Source: CAWGYT01 sp963826795 (GTDB lineage: Bacteria; Planctomycetota; Planctomycetia; Pirellulales; Pirellulaceae). From it: a stretch of 64,000 nt of DNA. The notes beneath the pieces were generated by a model. The model was given only the letters and a program-made list of their open reading frames with translations, was not told where the DNA came from and made no database searches. Where the stretch lies: NCBI GenBank assembly GCA_963826795.1, contig CAWGYT010000020.1, positions 491,447-555,446 of the forward strand. Direction: 5' to 3'. Positions 39,680 to 49,562 of the stretch are shown here, in pieces. Each line of letters starts with the position of its first letter. Within the stretch, counting starts at the first letter, position 1. Made by a program: the position numbers and the translations under genes.

Positions 39680-40957
39680 AGGCGGCCGTGGACGCGGTGC
39701 GGGAAAAGGGGGCAACGGCATGACCGGGCGGATGCTGGCGTTGGAACTGCAGAAGATCATGAGCAAGTTCATTGACGGCCACGCAAGTGTACGCGGTTGG
39801 GTGGCCGAACCTTCCGGAGCTCTGCCGTTTCTGCTGGAACAGACCGGAGAAGACGCTGTGGCAGTCAAAGGCGACCGCAGCAGTCTGGTCGCCTCCGATT
39901 ACCCGTACATCAGCCGGATTGACGGCAAGACGCTGGCCGAATGGTCCCAGCACCTGAGCAGCCTTTTCGCCGAAGGCTCACCTCAATTCGTGCAGTATCA
40001 GACCTGTCGACATTTGCGATCCATTCAATTCTGCCGGTCGCTGGCCGGAATCGAGGTTCAGGATACCGTCGAGGTGGAGTTGCTTTCACGCGACAAAGCC
40101 AGGGCAAAAGTGGTAACACTGCCGGTCGCGTTTGAGCGATCGATGTATGGGCTGTGGCCACGGCATCCAGAGACACTTCAGCCGGCGATCTTGCCTGAGA
40201 ACATCGCATACTTGCCCTTCCGTGCAATGGACCACGATGCCGTGCCGATCATAGTCGAGTGGATGCAGAAGTTTGAAGACACAAAGGGACTCATTGTGGA
40301 TGTGCGGGGCAACGGTGGAGGGACGCGGACTCCCTTACTGACACTGTTACCGTTGTTGATGAGCCCGGACGAAAAGCCTTACATCGCCAGCGTGGCCAAA
40401 TACCGATTGTATGAGAAATTTCCCGCAAACCATATGGACGGCCGGTACATGAAGCGGGCAAACGATCCGCGTCTCAGCGAGCCGGATCGCGGGTGATTAC
40501 AGACTTCAGTAAGACGTTCAAGTCGCAGTGGGCACCACCAGCCGAGGAGTTCAGTCCATGGCACTACCTGGTGGTATCCCGTGAAAACCTCCGAACACAG
40601 GGATTGGGAGATTTCTATTACGACCGACCCGTAGTCGTGTTGCACGACCAGCGTTGCTTCAGTGCGACGGATATCTTCCTGGGAGCCTTCAAAGGCCGGC
40701 CCCGGGTCACGCTGATGGGCCAGGCCAGCTCGGGTGGCAGCGCCTATTCGCAGAGCTTCGACTTACCCAAGTCGAACATCCGCGTTCAGTGCGCGTCGAT
40801 GGCCTCTTTCCAGCGCAACGGCCGACTCTACGACACTAACGGCATTCACCCTGACATTCCCGTAGTTCCTTCACCTGAGTATTTTCTCAACGACGGACCG
40901 GATGATGTCCTGCAGGCGGCCGTGAGGTTTCTCGAGGGAAGCGAACCCGTCGAGTAA
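39666..40957 (+). pseudogene. S41-family peptidase, 5' truncated and frameshifted near 40494
   Basis: The first frame (to 40496) contains 'LALELQKIMSKFIDGHAS', 'PYISRIDGKTLAEW' (PDZ-like) and 'GLIVDVRGNGGGTRTPL'. The second frame (from 40493 to 40957) continues with 'PVVVLHDQRCFSATDIFLG' carrying the nucleophile Ser, then 'GRPRVTLMGQASSGGSA' and the C-terminal 'NGIHPDIPVVPSPEYF'. The two overlap by four bases and together make one S41 (C-terminal processing/tricorn-core) protein. No signal peptide remains and the 5' end is fused to IS66 sequence. Confidence 0.75.
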
Positions 40958-41173
40958 TCTTCCTAACGTGGACCGTAGCCCCATGAGTCGGCGGAACGTG
41001 CACCTGGAAGACGCGTATTTGCTCAAACTCAAACTGTAAGTCCCAGGAGATTGGGAAACAGAGAAAACTGGTATCGCGATGAAAAGAGATCCTCCCACAT
41101 GATTGCGAGGCTCTGAAACCTACCCCGTTTTGGGATTGCCGTGGCTTGGTTCTAACAAGAGGAGATCGACAGG

Positions 41174-43396
41174 ATGAGGCGCTCAGGCTCAACAACGCGT
41201 TTGGCGTTCCTGGCGGTATTTACGTTCCTTGGTTGCGAGCAGGCCTCAACCTCCCAATCGCTGGAAGAGATCCGCGGCAGCGTCACCATCGAACGGCCGT
41301 GCCAGTATGGTACGGAGACCGAGCTTGTTGCCAAAAAGGGCGACATCGTTCGACTGACGTTTCCCGAGAACCCGTCCGGCAGAAGAGAGTTCATTCTACT
41401 GCCCAAGGCCGATACGCTGGAGTGGCGATTTCCTTATAAAGCGTACGGTATACAAGAATGCTCAACGGGGGGCAGACGCTACGAGCACTCGAAAGACCGA
41501 TTCTTCGGGATTAGAGGTGCTTCCGTGTTGGTGAACCTGAAAGTCTTGGAGGGCGCGGACGATGAGGTCACGATCACGTTTCTTGTGGATGACCGAAAGA
41601 AACTCGAGCCGAAATTCCTCGAGCAGATCCGCCAGAACACAAGGGAAGAAGCAAAGCGGCGCGAAGAGAAAAGACCTGAGACCGACGCGATCGGTATCGA
41701 TGAACGTCTCGCCGGATTCGCGCGGCTGTGGAGCGAAGTGAAGTACAACTTCCCCTTCTTCGACCAGGTTCCGGAATTGGACTGGGACAAAGTCCTGGAA
41801 GAATACCTTCCCCGCGTTCGGCGAGCACAGACCACGCAGGAGTACTATCGCGTGCTCGAACAATGCGTGGCTCAGTTGAAAGACGGACACACGACGGTCT
41901 ATCCTCCGCGAAGCAGTTGGGCGCAGTTGCCGGTGCGTCTGACGGCCGTTGACGGGAAGCCGGTCATCAGCGAGGTGGCCCCGGTCGCCGCTGTGGGACA
42001 GCCTGAGTTGAAGCCGGGACTCGAGATCACCCACATCGACGGACGGCCCGTTGCCGAGATCCTACGGCAGGATGTCTATCCCTACGTAGCCGACTCCACA
42101 CCGCAGAATCGCGATCGCTGGGCTTTCCGACGACTGATTCAGGGTGCAAGCGGTTCGGAGGTGTCGGTTCGCGCCCGCAGCGCTGACGGCAAGAGCCGCA
42201 ATCTGACCTTGACGTATCTCGAGTGGCAGCGTTTCCCCGAGCGCCCTCCAAGCTTCGAATACTGTGATCTTGGAGAAGGTGTCGCGTACGTTGCCCTGAA
42301 TTCATTCGATTCGGCTGAGGCGGCCACTAGGTTCAAAGGTGCCTTCGACGAGATACGCCGGGCCAAGGGGCTCATCATCGACGTGCGGAACAACGGCGGC
42401 GGTAGTTCAAGTATTGGGGAGGCGGTCATTGCCTGCCTGCTTGACAAGCCAATTCAAGATTCCTCGTGGAAGACGCGCCAATACATGCCCGCCTTTCGGG
42501 CGTGGGGCCGAGAGGAAGCCTGGTACGAAGGAAAGCAAAGCGTAATACCGCCGGAGTCTGACAATCCCTATCTGGGCCCGCTCATCGTGCTAGTCGGGCC
42601 CGGCACGGTCAGCGCTGCAGAGGACTTTGTTGTCCCACTGCACGCCTCCGGCCGTGCGACGCTGGTCGGTGAAAGGACGGCGGGAACCACTGGACAGCCC
42701 CTCTTGATCGAGTTGCCTGGCGGCGGCAGGGCGCGGATCTGCACCAAACGCGACTCCTATCCCGATGGGCGCGAGTTCGTCGGCGTCGGCATAATCCCCG
42801 ACATCGAAGTCCACCCCACCCAGGAATCGCTTGCCGCGGGACGAGATGCCATCCTAGAAGGAGGCATCGAGGCATTGGCGAAGCAGGCGGGAATCGCCGC
42901 TGTCGAGCCGGCTGTTCTGGCCGCCAAAGCGCTCTCACAGCACCGCCGGAAATCGGCGCCCGAAGAGGGACAAGCCATGTTGGCCTCCGTCTTGGAGACG
43001 GCCAAAGCTAAATACAGCGCCCTGACCGCCGCGCGCGCCAAAACGGATTGGGCGGCCGTGGGCGACCACGCCCACGAATTAGTCGATCTGTTTCGAGAGG
43101 AATTGCTGCCGGCATTTCACGTTGAGTCCTTGCGAAAGCGGCTAGTAGCGGAAGGAAGCCTAAATCAACAGACCGAGTACACCGTCGTAAAGCTGGATCG
43201 CCGGAAAAAGGAGATCGAGATACTCTGTCGCGACGAGGCCGATTTGGAGGAATTCCATCGCCTGATCGCTGAAATCGAAGACCTCAGCGACGAGATTCAC
43301 GACTGCGTGAGGGACAGGACGCTCGATCAACTGACTCCGCGCTACTGGAGCGAGTTCGAGAAACGTTGGAAGTTGCTAGGCGAGTACGTGAATTGA
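41174..43396 (+). CDS. S41-family peptidase lipoprotein
   Basis: 740 residues with an AGGAG site upstream. Signal peptide and lipobox (LAVFTFLGC) place acylated Cys at residue 21. Domains: N-terminal beta-rich region (~30-150), S41 helical/lid region ('LAGFARLWSEVKYNFPFFD'), PDZ-like segment ('LKPGLEITHIDGRPVAEIL'), protease core 'GLIIDVRNNGGGSSSIGEA', nucleophile Ser in 'GPGTVSAAEDF', 'VGERTAGTTGQPL', and a ~150-residue C-terminal helical extension. Probably a surface- or periplasm-facing peptidase anchored by lipid. One of three S41 genes in 7 kb. Confidence 0.88.
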   Translation: MRRSGSTTRLAFLAVFTFLGCEQASTSQSLEEIRGSVTIERPCQYGTETELVAKKGDIVRLTFPENPSGRREFILLPKADTLEWRFPYKAYGIQECSTGGRRYEHSKDRFFGIRGASVLVNLKVLEGADDEVTITFLVDDRKKLEPKFLEQIRQNTREEAKRREEKRPETDAIGIDERLAGFARLWSEVKYNFPFFDQVPELDWDKVLEEYLPRVRRAQTTQEYYRVLEQCVAQLKDGHTTVYPPRSSWAQLPVRLTAVDGKPVISEVAPVAAVGQPELKPGLEITHIDGRPVAEILRQDVYPYVADSTPQNRDRWAFRRLIQGASGSEVSVRARSADGKSRNLTLTYLEWQRFPERPPSFEYCDLGEGVAYVALNSFDSAEAATRFKGAFDEIRRAKGLIIDVRNNGGGSSSIGEAVIACLLDKPIQDSSWKTRQYMPAFRAWGREEAWYEGKQSVIPPESDNPYLGPLIVLVGPGTVSAAEDFVVPLHASGRATLVGERTAGTTGQPLLIELPGGGRARICTKRDSYPDGREFVGVGIIPDIEVHPTQESLAAGRDAILEGGIEALAKQAGIAAVEPAVLAAKALSQHRRKSAPEEGQAMLASVLETAKAKYSALTAARAKTDWAAVGDHAHELVDLFREELLPAFHVESLRKRLVAEGSLNQQTEYTVVKLDRRKKEIEILCRDEADLEEFHRLIAEIEDLSDEIHDCVRDRTLDQLTPRYWSEFEKRWKLLGEYVN

Positions 43397-43703
43397 GAGA
43401 ACGGGTGTCTACAAGTGCAAAGATTGCTGCCGCATGCTGTAACCACGTTTTGCACGTTTGAAGCACTAAAATGCGCTGGCGCTGAAGCCCCAGCAACAGA
43501 ATCCCAAAAGATCGCTACTAATCTCCCGGTTTGGCGCATATATACGGTAGCATCCATTGAAACCCTGACGGATGCGGCAGCCAGAACTCACGCCGCCTTC
43601 TTCAAGCAGGAATCACAGCCATGACTTACTGCTTCTTGACCCACGGCGCGATACCGAACGTCCTGGTGCTAGTTTACCCGTCTCTTTGAGAAAAGGTGAG
43701 ATT
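43397..43703. other. Leader region of the PEGA-S41 gene
   Basis: 307 bases without a gene. It holds the 29-bp motif at 43517-43545 and the first part of the 274-bp repeat from 43548. An AAAGGTGAG ribosome-binding site precedes the ATG at 43704. Confidence 0.6.
43517..43545 (+). promoter_or_regulatory. 29-bp repeated upstream motif (copy 1)
   Basis: The motif 'actaatctcccggtttggcg' plus 'catatatac' lies 158 bases before the PEGA-S41 start. A copy with 27 of 29 identical bases sits at 49411-49439, upstream of the subtilase gene. A weaker relative (attccagcaaggcgcatatc) is at about 51558. Shared position upstream of secreted-protease genes suggests a regulatory site, though a recombination site is possible. 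Confidence 0.5.
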
Positions 43704-43821
43704 ATGACCAGCGCTATTCTGTCGGTGATCCTATTAGCCACTGTCGGGGCAGACGTCGAGGCAACGAAAGAGCGAGAAACGTTCCTGTATATCACCACGA
43801 GCCCACCCGGCGCGGAGGTTC
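43548..43821 (+). repeat. 274-bp direct repeat, copy 1
   Basis: Covers the leader and the first ~39 codons of the PEGA-S41 gene. It aligns without gaps to 52051-52324 at a constant offset of 8,503 bases, with only a few substitutions. Confidence 0.9.
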
Positions 43822-46262
43822 TCGTAGACGGGAAGCGGTTGGGAACCACGCCCGGGCTCTTCCCGTTCAAACCGGGCATCGGCCGAGTGATCGTGGAGCT
43901 CGACGGCCACGATCAACACGGGGAGGACATCACGATCCGCGCCGGGGACATTAAACGGCTGCGGCTCCGGTTGAAGCGTAAAGCCGAACCGAAAGTGAAC
44001 CTCCCCGCGCTCAGCCCAGACGCAACACTTGATTCAATCCTTGCCCGTTTGAACAAGCCACCGAACGGCTGGAAAGTTATCGAATCAAAGAGCGAGTCAG
44101 CCGACCGGTTGCTGGAATCCTCCGAGGAGCTTGGCGGCCGTGTCGAGCACGTCGCCATGATCGGCCTCTCCAATCGCGGGAAGCGGATCGTCGTCGGAGT
44201 ATACGAGAGCGCCTCGAGCGAGGATCTGGCAGGAATCCGTGACAAGGCGCTTCGATCAACGGTGGGGCTTTCGCGTAACATCGGCCACAAGCCCCATCCC
44301 CTGGCTTGCCTGACGTACGGAAACACCATCTTGACATTCTTTGCCGCTGACGAGGTCGCCCCTGAGTTCCTGGGAGAAGCCCTCCGTGAATTGGGGTTTG
44401 CGGAGAAGTCTCAGGTTCCTCTCTGGGCCGACCTTCTGAAACAACACGAAATGCGAAAGCAGAATCGCGTCACGCTTGTGGTGGGGAAGGAAAGAATGAG
44501 CCTCGAGGGAAAGCCGATGACCTGGGACGGCAGTTGCGCAGTACGCTGGAGGAACTCCCCAACCGGGCGAATACGGTCCTATGCATCGCCAGGACCACCG
44601 ACGACTGGGGCATTTCGGCGTGGCATGAAGCGGAGGACAGGATCGTCTGGTTTGGCCGCGATCTTGGGTTCGAGTCGACCTCGTTCATCGGCGTGCATCC
44701 TCTCGATTCCAGGTGGACGCTCTCGCTCCGGCTGGTGATTGCCGGGGAGGAGGACATGACGTTCGAGGGGCGCAAAGTGAAGGAGAGTGAGTTGTTCGAC
44801 GAGCTCCTGAGCATCTCCGAGCGATACCGGACGGTCCTGGAAATCGTCCGAGCGTCCGGAGGAAGCAAAGAGCTGACGATCCAGCAGTGGAACAATCTTC
44901 AGGGACACGCCACAACGATCGCCAACCAGCTTGGATTCAAGGGCACGACAGACATTGGCGAACGGCCACTCGGCTCCAAGGCGTCACCGGACCACGCTGA
45001 CACGGAAGAGGTGATCCCGCTCAAAGCGGAGCCGTTGGGACAGACCGTTCCGAGCGAACTCCGGTCCAACAATAAGGCTGAACCGGCGTCGCTAGACGAA
45101 GTCCAGGAACTGATCGAGCAGAACTGCATCGTCGGTCTTGATCGCCCCGACCTCAGGGAAGCCGCTATCTCGGGCATGATCGAGAAGCTGGATGAACATT
45201 CGGACTACATCAACCAAGCCGAGTTGAGTGCTTTGAAGGAACAAGCCTCGCCAGAAGCTCAGTGGCGTCGGTATCGAAATGGAATTCGATGAAGACTCGC
45301 GCGAGTTGCGCGTGATATCGCCCTTGCCCAAGATGCCTGCCTATCGAGCCGGCGTTCGCGCCAGAGACACGATTGTGCAGATTAACGGTAAACCAACGAG
45401 CGACTTCCCGCAGGGGAAAGAACTTCAAATGGCCGCGACACTCCTTCGTGGAAAGCCGGGCAGTTCAGTCACCGTCGGCCTGAAGCACGCCGGATTGGAC
45501 GCGGTACAGCAGGTCACGATCGTGCGGGAGGCGATTCCTCTGCCTGCCGTCCAAGGCGAAAGGCACAAGTCCGACGGCAGTTGGGACTTGATGCTCGACG
45601 ATGACCGCAAGATCGGTTGCGTACGGCTGGCTCATTTCGGCTCGCAGAGTGCCGCCGAATTAAAGGACGCCCTTGACGAGTTACAGTCGAGAGGCATGAA
45701 GGCTTTCGTCCTCGATCTGCGCAATAACCCCGGAGGCTCACTATCGCAGGCGATTCGGATCGCGGACCTGTTCGTCGAGGACGGAATCATCGTCAGCATC
45801 AAGGATCGCCAAGAGCCCGGGAAGACTTGGTTTGCCAAGAGCGAGGGCACATTTGGTGACTTCCCAATGGTTGTGTTAGTGAACCGTGACAGTGTCGGAG
45901 CTGCCGAAATCGTCGCTGCGTGCCTGCAGGATCACGGCAGGGCAATCATCGTCGGCGAGCGGACCTATGGAAAGGGTACCGCCCACAAGATTTTCGAACT
46001 CAAGGGGGGTGACGGAGCCTTGAAGCTACCCACCGCCATCTTCCTCCGCCCCAACGGGAAGGGCATTCACCGATTTGACGGGGCAGAGGAATCGGACACG
46101 TGGGGCATCGTACCCAATAAGGAAGGTGAGGTCACTCTGCCCAAGGGCGAATATCAAGGGTTTCTGGAATACCGACGGCAAGGGTACCTATTCGTCCCTG
46201 ACGGCATGGACGTAAGCAGCTTCGTGGATCGACAACTACAGAGGGCAATCGAGTGCCTGTGA
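43704..46262 (+). CDS. Secreted PEGA-domain / S41 C-terminal processing peptidase fusion, two frameshifts
   Basis: Signal peptide (SAILSVILLATVGA), then a PEGA-type domain ('ITTSPPGAEVLVDGKRLG', 'RVIVELDGHD') and a ~400-residue unrecognised region. The frame changes near 44512 ('SLEGKP' to 'DDLGRQLRSTLEELPNRA') and again near 45256, where 'SGVGIEMEFDED' begins the CTP core. A PDZ ('PAYRAGVRARDTIVQINGK') and an S41 core follow, with 'AFVLDLRNNPGGSLSQAI', nucleophile Ser in 'NRDSVGAAEIV' and the general-base Lys in 'ERTYGKGTAHK'. Apart from the indels the protease looks catalytically complete, so the breaks may be sequencing errors. Confidence 0.75.
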
Positions 46263-46349
46263 GGGCAACTTGTGACAGCTGTTCTCGTTGGCAGGACGCG
46301 GTCGGCGGTCACTGCATTTTAGATTAGCTCAATTCTCAAGGAGAACAAA

Positions 46350-46664
46350 ATGCGATGTTTTGCAGTATTCCTACTATTGTCGTGTGCGCCGACCCTAACC
46401 CGAGCTGCTTACCCGGATAAGACGACAGAGGCTGATGTGGAGGATATCCGCCCAGATGGAGACGCGGAGGGACTCCCCGAGGTCACCGTCATCGGAACAG
46501 GCGAGAGCACGCCATCTTCCCAGTCGAAGGTCAACAGAGCTTTAGAGAATCCTGGCACGAGGACGAATGCAGATACTACATCTCCCGTTCCTCCCCCGAC
46601 GGGCGCAGCTCCCAACGCAGTCCCGCCCCCAAACCCTCCCCCGACGGCGCAGCTTCCACCGTAG
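46350..46664 (+). CDS. Small secreted Pro-rich protein
   Basis: 104 residues with an AAGGAG site 8 bases upstream and a clear signal peptide (RCFAVFLLLSCAPTLTRA). The mature part is acidic, then Ser/Thr-rich, and ends in a Pro-rich tail (PPPTGAAPNAVPPPNPPP). No family recognised. It sits between the S41 peptidase genes and an ABC exporter pair, so it may be a processed or exported peptide; that is inference from position. Confidence 0.6.
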   Translation: MRCFAVFLLLSCAPTLTRAAYPDKTTEADVEDIRPDGDAEGLPEVTVIGTGESTPSSQSKVNRALENPGTRTNADTTSPVPPPTGAAPNAVPPPNPPPTAQLPP

Positions 46665-46668
46665 ACCA

Positions 46669-46682
46669 GCCCGCAAGCGGGC
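46669..46682 (+). terminator. Possible hairpin after the small secreted protein
   Basis: GCCCGC-AA-GCGGGC forms a 6-bp stem four bases after the stop codon. There is no T-run, so intrinsic termination is uncertain. The following ~300 bases to the ABC gene contain no supported gene. Confidence 0.3.
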
Positions 46683-46981
46683 CTCTAGTCCTGCGCGGTC
46701 GCATTGAGTGTGGAAGCTCAGTGTGTCTGAATTGTGAGATGCATCTCCTGGGATCCAATCCCAGCGCCTGGCAGCCCCCCCCCTTTTGGAGATCACCTCT
46801 GGCGGCGCCACGTTCTGCGCCTCGAAAAGGCATGAGGGGGTCCGTGGCGACCTCAAATGACATTTGCCAACATAAGCTGCCCCTGGCACAGAAAAGGGGG
46901 AGGTTGGTTAAGCAGGCAAGTCATGGGAACCTTTATTATCACAAACAGGCATAGCCGAGAGACAACGGCTGTTCGCGTATC

Positions 46982-47905
46982 ATGTCACACACTCCGGTCA
47001 TCGAAATCGAGCAACTCAGGAAGTTCTACAGGGGCAAGCACCGCGGTATTGATGGCTTGGACCTGAAGGTCTATCAGGGCGAAGTCTTCGGGTTCTTAGG
47101 ACCCAACGGTGCGGGGAAGACGACCTGTATCCGTATCCTGCTGGATCTGATCCGGGCCGACAGCGGCAACGCGCGCGTGTTCGGGCTAGACGTTCGCAAG
47201 CAGTCGCGAGAGATCCGAAGGCGAACCGGCTACTTGCCCGGGGAGTTGGGGTTTTACGATAGCGTGACGGCCCAGGAGATGGTCGACTACTTTGCCGGCT
47301 TGTGTGGATCGATACACCACGGGATAGTCAAGGAGCTGACCGAGCGACTTCAGATCGATCTTTCCCGGTTGATCCGCGAGTACTCAAAGGGGAACAAGCA
47401 GAAGCTAGGCATCCTGCTGGCCTTTCTGTTCGATCCCGAATTGGTGATCCTGGACGAGCCCTCCTCGGGGCTGGACCCGCTGCTACAAAACCAGCTCTAT
47501 GAGTTCATGGTCCAGCAGTCGCAGCAGGGACGGACCGTGTTCATGTCGAGTCATGTGCTTTCGGAGGTCGAGCGGGTGTGCGACAGGGTGGGCATTATCC
47601 GGGAAGGGCGGATGGTGGCCGTGGAGCGGATCGAGACGCTCAAGGCCAAGATGGGACAGATCATTACCGTGGACTTCGACCGGCAGTTCGATGCGAACGA
47701 TTTCCACGCGGAGGATTTCAATATCCCCGGCGTGTCCAACGTGCAGCTTGCCCGCCACACGCTGTCGCTGCATGTGAAAGGAAACCACGACAGCGTCCTG
47801 AAGGCCTTATCTCGGTACAAGATCGCCAAGCTACTGGCGAAGGAGTACTCCCTGGAAAATCTCTTCCTCGAGCACTACCAGGAAAGCCATGAAAATGAGA
47901 AATAG
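46982..47905 (+). CDS. ABC transporter ATP-binding protein (ABC-2 type)
   Basis: 307 residues. Walker A 'LGPNGAGKTT', Q-loop region 'RRTGYLPGELGFYDS', a degenerate signature 'YSKGNKQKLGILLAF' in place of LSGGQ, Walker B 'ELVILDEPSSGLDP' and switch His 'VFMSSHVLSEVERV'. The C-terminal ~85 residues are the usual exporter extension. It overlaps the permease gene by 17 bases. The pair fits drug, peptide or polymer export; the substrate is not evident. Confidence 0.9.
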   Translation: MSHTPVIEIEQLRKFYRGKHRGIDGLDLKVYQGEVFGFLGPNGAGKTTCIRILLDLIRADSGNARVFGLDVRKQSREIRRRTGYLPGELGFYDSVTAQEMVDYFAGLCGSIHHGIVKELTERLQIDLSRLIREYSKGNKQKLGILLAFLFDPELVILDEPSSGLDPLLQNQLYEFMVQQSQQGRTVFMSSHVLSEVERVCDRVGIIREGRMVAVERIETLKAKMGQIITVDFDRQFDANDFHAEDFNIPGVSNVQLARHTLSLHVKGNHDSVLKALSRYKIAKLLAKEYSLENLFLEHYQESHENEK

Positions 47906-49112
47906 CAGCTTGGCCGTGTTCCTCTGGACCCTCCGCCGCAAGTGGAAGGGGTTTGCGGTTTTCATCGCCGCAACGGCAGTGATCATCTTCCCAGTGGTGC
48001 ACATCTACCCGGAGGTCTCGCAGCTCCAGAGCAAAGCCATCGCGGAGGCCTTCGGCGGCGACATCGAGATTTCACTCACCCAGGATAGCGGTGTGGACGG
48101 AGATTACACACTGCGCTGGGGCAAGTACGGCGGAGCGGACGGGTATGTGGTGGTGGAGAGCGAGACAGAGCTGCCGTTGGCGCTGTTTAAGGACATGGAC
48201 GTTCCCGAGGTGGATCTCCGGCTGCTGGCAACGCTGCTACCGAACGTGGGGGAGGTTTCCCTACATACGTTTGACGCCGCCGACACGGAGATGAGTTTAG
48301 CCGGCCTGGACCGGAAATACGGAGAGGAAAACGCCTTAGTCTACTTCGGAGTGCTGGCCTACCAGGGCGAGGAGTCCCATGCGAGCATCGCGGGGGCCAG
48401 CCAGACCGTCAACACCAGAAACCTGGTCGCCGAAGGGCCCTTCGATGAACTCTTGGAGCATCCGCTGATCAAGGCCTTCGTGGGAAGCGAGAAGCTGGAC
48501 GTCTTTTCCATCAAGGGGTTTCTCTGCGTGGAGTTGTTCAACGGTCTGACGCTCTACATAATCATCTACTTTCTGATGCAGTACGCAGGTGCGTTCTGCT
48601 GCGAGATGGAAAATAAGACGATCGACGTGATCCTCTCCACGCCTCTGAGCAGACGGGGGCTGTTCATCAGCCGATACCTCTCTTGGGCGACCATGAACTT
48701 GGTGTTCATCGCAAGCTGGATCGTATTGGTTTACCTGGCCATTCTTTCCGTAGGCAGGCAGGCCGACGCGCCGCTTGCCGACGTGGCCCGGACCATGATC
48801 TCGTTCTTCCCTTTCATTCAAGCCGTGCAAGGCTTCTGTATGTTGGCCTCGGTAGCCACAAACCAGTCGATGAAGGCATACGGGATATCCTTCGGACTCT
48901 ACTTCGGGATGGTTATCTTCGAGATGCTGGGCACTCTGAGCGAGCGGTTTAGCTTCCTAAAGTACGCTTCCATCACCTACTACTGGGACTCCGACATCAT
49001 CTTCATAGAGGGTGTCATTCCATGGGGTCATGTCATATTACTGAGCGTCGCGGCCATCGTTTTGTTCCTTGCCGGGCTGTGGGTCTTCGAGAGAAAGGAC
49101 CTGGCCTCGTGA
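47889..49112 (+). CDS. ABC-2 type permease
   Basis: 407 residues. One N-terminal membrane helix (FAVFIAATAVIIFPVVHIYP) is followed by a ~180-residue extracytoplasmic segment. Five or so helices then follow, including 'LTLYIIIYFLMQYAGAF', 'NLVFIASWIVLVYLAILSVG' and 'VILLSVAAIVLFLAGLWVF'. 'CEMENKTIDVILSTPLSRRG' is the conserved ABC-2 loop. Partner of the preceding ATPase. Confidence 0.88.
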   Translation: MKMRNSSLAVFLWTLRRKWKGFAVFIAATAVIIFPVVHIYPEVSQLQSKAIAEAFGGDIEISLTQDSGVDGDYTLRWGKYGGADGYVVVESETELPLALFKDMDVPEVDLRLLATLLPNVGEVSLHTFDAADTEMSLAGLDRKYGEENALVYFGVLAYQGEESHASIAGASQTVNTRNLVAEGPFDELLEHPLIKAFVGSEKLDVFSIKGFLCVELFNGLTLYIIIYFLMQYAGAFCCEMENKTIDVILSTPLSRRGLFISRYLSWATMNLVFIASWIVLVYLAILSVGRQADAPLADVARTMISFFPFIQAVQGFCMLASVATNQSMKAYGISFGLYFGMVIFEMLGTLSERFSFLKYASITYYWDSDIIFIEGVIPWGHVILLSVAAIVLFLAGLWVFERKDLAS

Positions 49113-49202
49113 GCCCTCCAGTTCGATCCGTTTCGGGACGCCGAGCGTTGGGGGACCCGAAGAGTCGGAGACCAGTGAAACCAACATTCTCAAGAGGATG
49201 CC

Positions 49203-49376
49203 GTGAATCGCCTGTCGTCGAATGCCTGCACCGCTGTCGCCCTGACGCTGTGGGGCCTGATTGTGGCGGTGTCCGTTGCCCAGGAAAGGGTACGGCCGAG
49301 CCACGAAACGAATATTCGCAGCGATCTATGCGTTGGTCGGAACACTCCTTGCCGGCTGGGGCCGTGCATGGGTTAG
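49203..49376 (+). CDS. Possible small secreted peptide or gene fragment
   Basis: A 57-codon frame from GTG with an AGAGG upstream and a convincing signal-peptide-like start (ACTAVALTLWGLIVAVSVAQ). The mature part is only ~30 residues and has no family resemblance. It may be a real small peptide or the 5' fragment of a frameshifted gene. Confidence 0.35.
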   Translation: MNRLSSNACTAVALTLWGLIVAVSVAQERVRPSHETNIRSDLCVGRNTPCRLGPCMG

Positions 49377-49410
49377 TGAACAGAGGGACATCGAACGTCG
49401 GTAGAGCACA

Positions 49411-49439
49411 ACTAATCTCCAGGTTTGGCGCATATCTAC
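49411..49439 (+). promoter_or_regulatory. 29-bp repeated upstream motif (copy 2)
   Basis: Matches 43517-43545 at 27 of 29 positions. It lies 123 bases before the subtilase start codon. The rest of the 49113-49562 interval holds only the small frame at 49203. Confidence 0.5.
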
Positions 49440-49562
49440 ACTACTCAAACTGAAGAGCCAGCGATGTTGGGGTGCGTCCCTCGTATCCTAGTGTCCCAAA
49501 AGCGAATCCCACCCGATAACGGCGACCGCAGAGACAACGCAATAGACAGGAGGCACCAGGCC

